Origin: DASPXY01 sp038227745
GTDB lineage: Bacteria > Planctomycetota > Planctomycetia > Gemmatales > Gemmataceae
Direction: 5' to 3'
Assembly (NCBI GenBank): GCA_038227745.1
Contig: JBBRPS010000611.1
Span: 1 to 6,483 of the forward strand
Length of the DNA stretch: 6,483 nt
Positions 1 to 5,800 of this stretch are shown here, in pieces. The notes below the pieces were generated by a model, which searched no databases, was not told where the DNA came from, and saw only the letters and a list, made by a program, of their open reading frames with translations. Position 1 is the first letter of the stretch, and each line of letters begins with the position of its first letter. A program made the position numbers and the translations under genes.

Positions 1-20
1 GTCAGGCTTTCCCGCCTGAC
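1..20. repeat. Perfect 7-bp stem-loop at the left edge
   Basis: Bases 1-7 (GTCAGGC) and 14-20 (GCCTGAC) are exact reverse complements around a 6-base loop. A second small inverted repeat, GTCT/AGAC, follows immediately at 21-24 and 30-33. No T-run follows, so it is not a textbook rho-independent terminator. It could be a termination or mRNA-stabilising hairpin of a gene left of the window, or part of an interspersed palindromic repeat cut by the window edge. The inverted repeat is directly visible; its role is unknown. Confidence 0.5.
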
Positions 21-51
21 GTCTGTAAAAGACCCGCAGCCCGGAGGGGAC

Positions 52-621
52 ATGCGGCGCCTGCATCAGTGCGTGTTGATCCTCGCAACGGTCCTCGGTT
101 CCTGGCTGGGGATGCAGCTGGTCCACGAGTCCGGCCATGTCCTGGGCGCGTGGCTGACGGGCGGGCGGGTCGTCAAGGTGGTGTTTCACCCGCTGACGAT
201 CTCGCGGACCGACGTGGCGCCCAACCCGCGACCGCTGGTCGTCGTGTGGGCGGGGCCGGTGGTCGGCGTGGCGCTGCCCGTGCTGGCGTGGCTGGCGGCG
301 CTCGCCCTGCGGCTCCCCGGCGCGTACCTGCTGCGTTTCTTCGCGGGCTTCTGCCCGATCGCCAACGGCGCGTACATCGGCGCCGGCTCGTTCGACCGCG
401 TCGGCGACTGCGGCGAGATGCTGCGGCACGGCTCGCCGATCTGGGCGCTGTGGCTGTTCGGCGCCGCCGGCGCCGCGGCGGGCTTGGGGCTGTGGCACCG
501 CCTCGGCCCACACTTCGGACTGGGCAAGGCGCGCGGCCGCGTCAGCGCGCGGGCGGCTTACGTCAGCCTGGCGGGGCTGGTGGTGCTGACCGTACTCGGG
601 TTTGGGTTCGATGGCGAATGA
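52..621 (+). CDS. Small M50-like (site-2-protease-type) membrane metallopeptidase
   Basis: This is a 189-residue, strongly hydrophobic protein. The first membrane segment (about residues 8-24) runs straight into HESGH (25-29), an HExxH zinc site embedded in the membrane as in M50 proteases. It is followed by a TGGRV turn (37-41) typical of the single-domain M50B-like group. Further membrane segments are likely at about 61-88, 91-110, 129-148 and 166-184. Asp119, in GDCGE after the third segment, is a candidate third zinc ligand. No PDZ domain or other added domain is present, and the length fits the minimal family. A GGAGGGG ribosome site at 43-49 supports the ATG at 52. By family it would cut a membrane-embedded substrate, but no substrate is suggested by the neighbours. 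The basic hypothetical gene follows 25 bp downstream and is probably co-transcribed. Assignment as M50-like is fairly sure; activity is inferred. Confidence 0.75.
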   Translation: MRRLHQCVLILATVLGSWLGMQLVHESGHVLGAWLTGGRVVKVVFHPLTISRTDVAPNPRPLVVVWAGPVVGVALPVLAWLAALALRLPGAYLLRFFAGFCPIANGAYIGAGSFDRVGDCGEMLRHGSPIWALWLFGAAGAAAGLGLWHRLGPHFGLGKARGRVSARAAYVSLAGLVVLTVLGFGFDGE

Positions 622-632
622 TCGGCTGCAGA

Positions 633-639
633 GAGGGAG
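633..639 (+). promoter_or_regulatory. Ribosome binding site that selects the GTG start at 647
   Basis: GAGGGAG lies 7 bases before GTG 647. Alternative in-frame starts (TTG 602, ATG 611) would overlap the end of the upstream gene and have no comparable purine-rich site, so GTG 647 is preferred. Confidence 0.6.
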
Positions 640-646
640 ACGCCCG

Positions 647-964
647 GTGAGTTCCGTGAAGTCGCCGCGCGCGAAGAAGCGGCTGGCGTACGAGCGTGAC
701 CACGTCGCGCCGGCGGAGTACCCGCACGCGTTCCGCAAGCAGTGGCCGCGCAAGAAGGCCCGCGCCGGCCGCGCCTACCGTCGCAAGGTGCGCCAGCTCC
801 TCCGCGCGGCCGGCGCGGACGCGCCCGTCGCAGCGGTGCGCCGCGAGGAGATGCGGAAGTGGGGCACCGTCCCCCTCCGCGAGAGTGTCCGGCTCAAACA
901 GGAGAAGCGCCGGACCATGGTCGGGGCGCACAAGGCGCGCCGCGCGCGGACTCGGGAGAGTTGA
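647..964 (+). CDS. Small, highly basic hypothetical protein
   Basis: From the GTG at 647 the product is 105 residues. It has about 33 Arg/Lys against 9 Asp/Glu, giving a net charge near +24. No signal peptide, membrane segment or cysteine is present. The middle (about residues 28-54) reads as a basic helical stretch rich in RKK/YRRK patterns with conserved-looking Trp33, Tyr44 and Leu51-Leu52. A second basic helix lies at about 78-103. I do not recognise a named family. The charge suggests binding to nucleic acid or ribosomes, but this is inference from composition only. It follows the M50-like gene by 25 bp and ends 24 bp before the stop of the convergent hydrolase gene. An in-frame ATG at 611 would add 12 residues, but the ribosome site favours 647. 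Confidence 0.65.
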   Translation: MSSVKSPRAKKRLAYERDHVAPAEYPHAFRKQWPRKKARAGRAYRRKVRQLLRAAGADAPVAAVRREEMRKWGTVPLRESVRLKQEKRRTMVGAHKARRARTRES

Positions 965-988
965 ACACGGCGGACACCTGCAACGTGA

Positions 989-1930
989 CTATTCCTTCAA
1001 ACTCGGCTTAAGGAATCCCCGGTCCCTCAGCCAGTCGGCGCAGCTCCGCGTCCAGGCGGTGCAGGGGTTCGCGCCCTGGCGCACGGCGAACCCGTGGCCG
1101 CCGGAAGCGTAGGCGTGCAGTTCCGCGGGCACGCCGGCGCGCTTCAGGGCCAGGTACATGACCACGCTGTTGTCCACCTTGCTGACGGCGTCGTCACTGG
1201 CGTGGACGAAGAAGAGCGGCGGCGTCTTCGCCGAGACGCGGATGCCCGGCGCCAGCTCATCGCGGTCCTTGAGCTTCAGCCAGTCCGGATAGGCCAGGAT
1301 GCCGAAATCCGGCCGGCAACTGACCTCGTCAATGGCGTCGATCGACTCATAGGCCCGTTTGTCGAAGTTGGTGGCGGCCGATCCGGTCAGGTGGGCGCCG
1401 GCGGAGAAGCCGATCATGCCGATCCGTTTGGGGTCGATGCCCCACTCCTTCGCCTTGCTCCGCACCAGGCTGACGGCGCGCTGGGCGTCCTTGAGCGGGC
1501 CCGCTGCGGGCTGGCCCTTGACGTCGCCCGGCCGGCGCGGCACACGGTACTTGAGGAGGATGCCGGTCACGCCGAGCGAGTTCAGCCAGGCCGCCACCTC
1601 TTCGCCTTCCAGGTCCCAGGCGAGGTTGTGGTAGCCGCCGCCGGGACAGATCAGCACCGCCGCCCCGGTGTCTTTGTCCTTCGCCGGCCGATAGACCGTG
1701 AGGGTCGGCTTGGTGACGTTGGTCAGCCACTTGGTCGGCTTCCCGGCGACCCGATAAGGTTTCCCGGCGACTTTCAATTCAAAGAACTTCTCGGCGCCGA
1801 TGTTGCCGGCGTCGTCCTCGGCGGCCTTCCCCGGCCAGACGTCGAGGACCAGCGGCTTGTCTCCCGCCACTCCCGGGCAGGTGAAGCCCAGGCAGACGAA
1901 CAGGGCCGCGGTCACTGCGATTTGCTTCAT
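989..1930 (-). CDS. Secreted alpha/beta hydrolase, acetyl-xylan-esterase-like (BD-FAE type)
   Basis: The 313-residue product begins with a Sec-type signal peptide: Lys2, then a hydrophobic core at about 4-17, with probable cleavage near VAG at 21-23. Cys18 is not in a good lipobox, so a lipoprotein is unlikely. The mature part is an alpha/beta hydrolase. It has an oxyanion-hole strand and loop CPGGGY (95-100), a nucleophile elbow GFSAG with Ser176, Asp246 in HASDD (DxxV pattern) and His279 in GGHGF, so the triad is complete. The pattern PTLTVYRP...PGGGY...GEEVAAWLNSLGV...LKYRVP is typical of planctomycete esterases related to bifunctional carbohydrate esterases. It probably removes acetyl or feruloyl esters from plant or algal polysaccharide outside the cytoplasm; the exact substrate is inferred. 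The start is supported by GAGGGA (1939-1944) 8 bases upstream. It lies 33 bp downstream of the HicA-like gene on the same strand and probably shares its transcript. Confidence 0.88.
   Translation of the reverse strand: MKQIAVTAALFVCLGFTCPGVAGDKPLVLDVWPGKAAEDDAGNIGAEKFFELKVAGKPYRVAGKPTKWLTNVTKPTLTVYRPAKDKDTGAAVLICPGGGYHNLAWDLEGEEVAAWLNSLGVTGILLKYRVPRRPGDVKGQPAAGPLKDAQRAVSLVRSKAKEWGIDPKRIGMIGFSAGAHLTGSAATNFDKRAYESIDAIDEVSCRPDFGILAYPDWLKLKDRDELAPGIRVSAKTPPLFFVHASDDAVSKVDNSVVMYLALKRAGVPAELHAYASGGHGFAVRQGANPCTAWTRSCADWLRDRGFLKPSLKE
991..1016. repeat. Inverted repeat at the convergent gene ends
   Basis: ATTCCTT (991-997) and AAGGAAT (1010-1016) form a perfect 7-bp stem around a 12-base loop. It overlaps the last codons of the hydrolase gene and lies just after the stop of the plus-strand hypothetical gene. 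It may act as a weak bidirectional terminator between convergent units. However, it is AT-rich, lacks a following T-run on either strand and lies inside coding sequence, so chance is a real alternative. Confidence 0.25.
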
Positions 1931-1963
1931 GGTTGCAGTCCCTCGGGGGCGGAGAACTCGCGC

Positions 1964-2212
1964 TCACACCGGCGCTTTCTTGAACTGATTCTCGAAAGTC
2001 TCGGCCGACATCAGGCCCTGAGCATCGAGCATGCCTTGCACCTCGATCAGGTTGTAGTCCGCCACCGGATCGCCCCGCCGATAGGGACGGAAGACAAATA
2101 GCGTGTCGGAAGGCTCGTGGTGGAAGGCGATCCATTCCGGCTCGGAAAATTCGCGAAAGCCCAGTTCGAGCAGCAACGGGCGCAGGTCGCCGAACGGGAT
2201 GCTGTTCTTCAT
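1964..2212 (-). CDS. Small HicA-like (YcfA fold) hypothetical protein
   Basis: The 82-residue product reads like the compact alpha-beta-beta-beta-alpha fold of HicA toxins. An N-terminal helix leads into LLLELGF (13-19). Two strands follow across IAFHHEPSDTLFVFRPY (28-44), and a C-terminal helix and turn ends in MLDAQGLMSAETF (61-73), much like the HicA ending. The signature Gly-Ser-His of active HicA is absent: the equivalent place reads EPEW (24-27), leaving His31 and His32 in the strand. No HicB-like antitoxin gene is adjacent. It may therefore be a non-toxic relative with another role. The start is firm: an in-frame TGA lies two codons upstream of the ATG, and GGGGGGTGA (2219-2227) sits 6 bases before it. 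It is the first gene of a probable operon with the esterase. That a protein is made is likely; the HicA relation rests on pattern only. Confidence 0.6.
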   Translation of the reverse strand: MKNSIPFGDLRPLLLELGFREFSEPEWIAFHHEPSDTLFVFRPYRRGDPVADYNLIEVQGMLDAQGLMSAETFENQFKKAPV

Positions 2213-2218
2213 GGAAAA

Positions 2219-2227
2219 TCACCCCCC
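2219..2227 (-). promoter_or_regulatory. Ribosome binding site of the HicA-like gene
   Basis: On the minus strand GGGGGGTGA lies 6 bases before the ATG. Its GGTGA end complements the 16S tail. The TGA in this site is also the in-frame stop that prevents any longer start. Confidence 0.6.
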
Positions 2228-2330
2228 GGATGTGTGCCATAACGGCTTCGCGCAATTCCGCGAAGTGCCGAATGGCCGCTTCCTTCACCACGGTGGGAAG
2301 GCAGCGTTGCCGATCCCCATTTCCACGCCG

Positions 2331-2359
2331 AGTGTACAGGTGAAGTCATGTCCGGTCAA
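2331..2359 (-). promoter_or_regulatory. Candidate leftward sigma70-type promoter for the HicA-like/esterase unit
   Basis: On the minus strand TTGACC (2354-2359; 5 of 6 to consensus) is followed after exactly 17 bases by TACACT (2331-2336; 4 of 6). This would start transcription near 2324 and leave a leader of about 110 bases before the ATG at 2212. No BlaI-type TACA-nn-TGTA operator overlaps it, so this unit is probably not under the repressor's direct control. In DNA this GC-rich a promoter match stands out, but it is a prediction from consensus only. Confidence 0.45.
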
Positions 2360-2418
2360 CGAGGTGGCCGCGACAGGCCGCGTGGCGCGTGGGGGCGCGG
2401 CAAGGATGGGAAAACTGC

Positions 2419-2447
2419 TTGACACCTCCTACAGTCGTCGGTAGCAT
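2419..2447 (+). promoter_or_regulatory. Promoter of the blaI-like/M56 operon
   Basis: A perfect -35 box TTGACA (2419-2424) is separated by 17 bases from TAGCAT (2442-2447; 4 of 6 to TATAAT). Predicted transcription start is near 2454, about 43 bases before the ATG at 2497. Both BlaI-type operator copies sit within this promoter, which is the arrangement expected for an autorepressed operon. Confidence 0.7.
2427..2442 (+). promoter_or_regulatory. Degenerate BlaI-type operator (upstream copy)
   Basis: The left half TCCTACA (2427-2433) is identical to that of the downstream palindrome. After a 2-base centre the right half, CGTCGGT, keeps 4 of 7 expected bases. It lies between -35 and -10, with its centre 23 bp from the centre of the perfect site, roughly two helical turns. 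This would place two repressor dimers on one DNA face. It is probably a lower-affinity second operator. Confidence 0.5.
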
Positions 2448-2448
2448 G

Positions 2449-2466
2449 GTCCTACAACTGTAGGAC
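2449..2466 (+). promoter_or_regulatory. Perfect BlaI/MecI-type operator palindrome
   Basis: GTCCTACAACTGTAGGAC is an 18-bp palindrome with 8-bp perfect arms and a 2-base centre. Its core TACA-nn-TGTA is the known recognition pattern of BlaI/MecI repressors. It begins two bases after the -10 box and covers the predicted transcription start, so bound repressor would block initiation. Position directly upstream of a blaI-like gene makes autoregulation the obvious reading. Confidence 0.8.
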
Positions 2467-2496
2467 AAAGGGCGCCCGGGGAGCAAGAAGACCGCG

Positions 2497-2898
2497 ATGG
2501 CCAAACCGAAAGAGGGGCTGCCGGCCCTGTCGGAGGCGCAGCTCGAAATCATGCACGTCGTCTGGCAGGGCGGCGAGGTGACGGTGACAGACGTCTGGAA
2601 CGTGCTGGCGCCACGCCGCGCGGTGGCCCGCAACACGGTCCTGACTCTCATGGACCGCCTGGAGAAGAAGGGCTGGCTGAAGCGCCGGGCGGACGGGCAG
2701 GCGCACTACTACACCGCCGCCGCCGCGCGCGCCGCCACCCTGGGCCAGGTCGTCCACCGCCTGGTCGATGCCGCGTTCGCCGGCTCGGCCGACGCCCTGG
2801 TCCTGGCCTTGCTCGAAGGCCGCGGTGTCTCCGACGAGGAGGCCCGGCGGATCCGCCGGCTCATTGACAAGGCCCGGGGCAAGGGGGAAAAGCCATGA
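2497..2898 (+). CDS. blaI: BlaI/MecI/CopY-family transcriptional repressor
   Basis: The 133-residue product matches the family length. Residues about 10-73 form the winged-helix DNA-binding domain: LSEAQLEIMHVVW (11-23), VTVTDVWNVL (28-37), recognition helix ARNTVLTLMDRLEKKGWL (44-61), then the wing with YY at 71-72. The C-terminal helices (about 80-127), including FAGSADALVLALL (94-106), form the dimerisation part. The protein should repress its own operon by binding the palindrome at 2449-2466. The place where staphylococcal MecI/BlaI is cut (Asn-Phe) aligns with Ala104-Leu105 here, so inactivation may use another site or mechanism. Its stop overlaps the start of the M56 gene (ATGA), giving translational coupling. 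The ribosome site is modest (AAGAAG at 2485-2490 or GGGGAG at 2478-2483). Family assignment is secure; the symbol is by family, and no beta-lactamase gene is in view. Confidence 0.92.
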   Translation: MAKPKEGLPALSEAQLEIMHVVWQGGEVTVTDVWNVLAPRRAVARNTVLTLMDRLEKKGWLKRRADGQAHYYTAAAARAATLGQVVHRLVDAAFAGSADALVLALLEGRGVSDEEARRIRRLIDKARGKGEKP

Positions 2899-5800
2899 GA
2901 GCCCTCGCCGACTGGTATCCGGGCGACGGCGTCGTGTTCGCCGCCCTCGAAGTGCTGGGCATGATGACTGCCCTCGTGGCGCTGACCTGGGCGGCGGAAC
3001 AGTTCCGCGCGGGCCGGCGGGCCGCCCTGCGCGCGGCCTTGTGGCTGGCGGCCCTCGTCGGCGTCCTCCTGACGCCCGCCTTCGCCCTGATCGGCCGTCA
3101 ACTCCCGTGGCACGTCGCCGTCTTCCCCCGGGTAGACGCGGCGCCCGTCCACCCTGTGGAGCGCCCGCCCCACGCGGCGCCGGCAGCACCGGCGGTCCTC
3201 GCCGCCGCCCCCGTGGGCGCCGAGGTCGGGCAGCAAGCGCGCTCTCCCGGAACGCCGAGGTCGCGCGAGGCGGCCCCGCCAGGGGGCGCGCCCGTTGTTC
3301 TCCGGACCGCAGCGCCGGCCTCCGGCCCTCCTCCGGCGCATGCCCCGGCGGGCCCTCCCGCAGTCGCAGGCGAACCTGACGCGCCGCCCCCGAACGCCCT
3401 TCGTGCCCTCGCCCTTCTTGCCCTCCTCGTCTGGGGGCTCGGCAGTCTCTACCTGGCGGCCCGCCTGCTCCACGGCGGGCGGCGGGTCCGCCGGCTCTGG
3501 CCCCGTCTGCGCCCCCTGGACGGCGTGCGCTGGGCCGCCGAGTTGAAGGAGGCCGCCCACGTCCTTTCCGTCGCGCGGCTCCCCGGAGTCTACCTTTCCC
3601 CCGACGTGCGCAGTCCCCTTGTGGCCGGACTGTTCCCCCCGCGCGTGGTCCTCCCCGACGCGCTGCCCGAGCACAGCACGCCCCAGCAAGTCGTCGCGGT
3701 CCTCGTCCACGAGTGCGCCCACGTCGTCCGCCGCGACCCCTGGGTGTACCTGCTGCAACGCCTGGCCGCGGCCCTGTACTGGGTCAACCCGCTCGTCCAC
3801 CTGCTCAACCGCCGCCTCGATCGGGCGCGGGAGGAGGTGTGTGACAACCACGTCCTGGGGTACACGGACGCGCCGACGTATGCGGAAACGCTATTAACGG
3901 TCGCCCAACTGTGTTATTCCGTCCCCTGCCAGGAAGGATACCTCACCATGATGCCGCGCCACTACGACCTCGAGCATCGTGTCGCCGACCTGCTGGAGGA
4001 GCGCCGCGACAAGGCCACGCGCCTCCCGACCCCGCAGCGAGTGGCCCTCCTCACGTCCCTCGTTGTGCTCCTCCTGGCAGTTTCTTCCGTCGGCTTGCAT
4101 GGCGCCGCGCAGGCCCAGGACGGGAAGGCCAAGGTCGCGTCCGCCGCCCCGGCGCCCGCGAAGGAACAGGCCCCGCCCGCCGGGCCGGCCGGTGCGGCGG
4201 TGGGGAAGGTGATCGGTCGAGTGATCGCCGCGGACGGCTCGCCGGCCGCCGGCGCCGTTGTCTGGGCGGCAAAGATCACTGACGGCCCGCTGGAGCGGCA
4301 AGAAACGATCGCCGACGCGAACGGCCGCTACGCCCTCGACCTGGGTCCCGGCGGATGGTACGTCTGGGCGCGGCGCGGCACGCAGGGCGGCGAAGGGCCG
4401 GCGCGACACGAGGAGGTCAAGGTGACCGCCGGCCGGGCAGCGGGGCCGGTCCCGATTCGCCTTGAGGAGCGCGGCACCTTCCGTGGCCGTCTGCTCGAAG
4501 CCGAGACGGGTAAGCCGATCCCCGGCGCCCGGCTCTTCCTCGACGCCGGTCTCGTCCCCACCACCGATGTCCGCGGCCGGTTCGAGGTCGGCGGCCTGTC
4601 GCGCACCCATCACGAGGCCTTCGTCGTCGCCCCCGGCCGGATGCGGCTGCGCGTGCTGTTCGACACTACCGCACGGGCCGACACCGAGCTGGACGTACCC
4701 GTGCCGCGCGGCGGCAAGATCGTCGGCCGGGTGACCGACACGGACGGCAAGCCCATCCCCGGCGCCCATGTCGGCCGCCACACTTCCGGCAGCTTCTTCT
4801 CGACCAACGGACTGTTCGTGGCCTGTGACCGCGCGGGCCGGTTCGAGTACGACGACGCCGTGCCGCCGGACCAGCCGACGCGGCTGACCGCCGCCGCTCC
4901 CGGGTATGTGGAGGAGGAGCGCGCCGGGCTGCACGCGCCGCCCGGCGGCAAGGCGCTCGTGCTGCACTTCCGCTTGCGGCCCAAACCGGGCACCCCGGCC
5001 GCGGAGCGGGCGCCCGACGCCGAGAAACGCCGCGCTGTCTCCGGGTCCGTCCGCGGGCCGGACGGCAAGCCGGTGGCCGGGGCCGTGGTCCGCTGGGGCT
5101 ACCAGCCCAACGTCGGCGCCAGCCAGACCCGGACGGACGCGGCAGGCCGCTTCCGCCTCGTCGTACACGACAAGGCCAACGTGCTGGCCGTCCTGCCGCG
5201 CGACTTGCCGCCGGAGTTCCCGCGCGTCGCCGCCGGCGGCGACCAGGAGATCGAGGTCACGCTGCGGGCCGGCCACACCGCCCGCGGCCGGGTCGTGGAC
5301 GACACCGGCAAGCCGATCCAGGACGTGCGCGTGATCGCCGTCGTCCGATCCCCGGACCCGCGCATCGCCAACCCGTTCTGGCTATCGGAAGCGGCCGTCC
5401 GCACGGACGCGCAGGGCAAGTTCGAGATGAAGGGCGTTCCCGCCGGCGCCCGGTTCGACTTCCTCAAGCCGGGCCTGAGCGAGGTCCGGAGCCACGCGCT
5501 GGACCTCACCCGAGCGGACAACTCCGTGACCCTGCTGTACGGCGGGGCCGTCAGCGGTCGCGTGCTGGACCGCGACGGCAAACCGATCCGCAGCTTCCGC
5601 GTGCTCGTAGACTTCCCGCGCGAGCGCCGGCCGGGCGACCAGATCACCGGCTTCTTCGCCGGTTACAGCGGCATCGGCGTGCGGTTCACGTCGGCCGACG
5701 GCAGCTTCGTGCTTACCGGGGTCGGGGCGGGGAGCGTGTACCGGCTCACGGCGCTGGCGGACGGGCATGGCGAGGCGGTCGCGGACCGGGTGGTCGCGGT

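Noticed and set aside
1857..1930. Lipoprotein signal on the hydrolase (Cys18)
   Set aside because: Residues before Cys18 are Gly-Phe-Thr, not a lipobox. A normal signal peptidase I cut near residue 23 fits better.
1094..2101. A 335-codon open frame on the plus strand
   Set aside because: It lies antisense to the well-supported hydrolase and HicA-like genes. Its translation has no recognisable domain and the Asp/Arg/Gly/Val-rich composition of a GC-rich shadow frame.
2333..2338. TGTACA palindrome in the leftward promoter as a possible extra BlaI site
   Set aside because: The half-sites are in the wrong order (TGTA then overlapping TACA) compared with TACA-nn-TGTA, and the flanking TCC/GGA arms are missing. 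It is better read as part of the -10 region.
2103..2444. A 113-codon plus-strand frame spanning the control region
   Set aside because: It is antisense to the HicA-like gene in its first third and runs through both predicted promoters. It has no domain and no good ribosome site.
2709..3851. A 380-codon minus-strand open frame across blaI and the start of the M56 gene
   Set aside because: It covers the end of the BlaI-like gene and the HECAH protease core on the other strand. It is a composition-driven shadow with no domain pattern.
3894..5276. A 460-codon open frame on the minus strand, and a similar 319-codon frame at 5382-6341
   Set aside because: Both are antisense to the M56 protein's repeat region, where the plus-strand frame shows eight clear domain repeats. 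The antisense products are Arg/Gly/Ala-rich with no motif.
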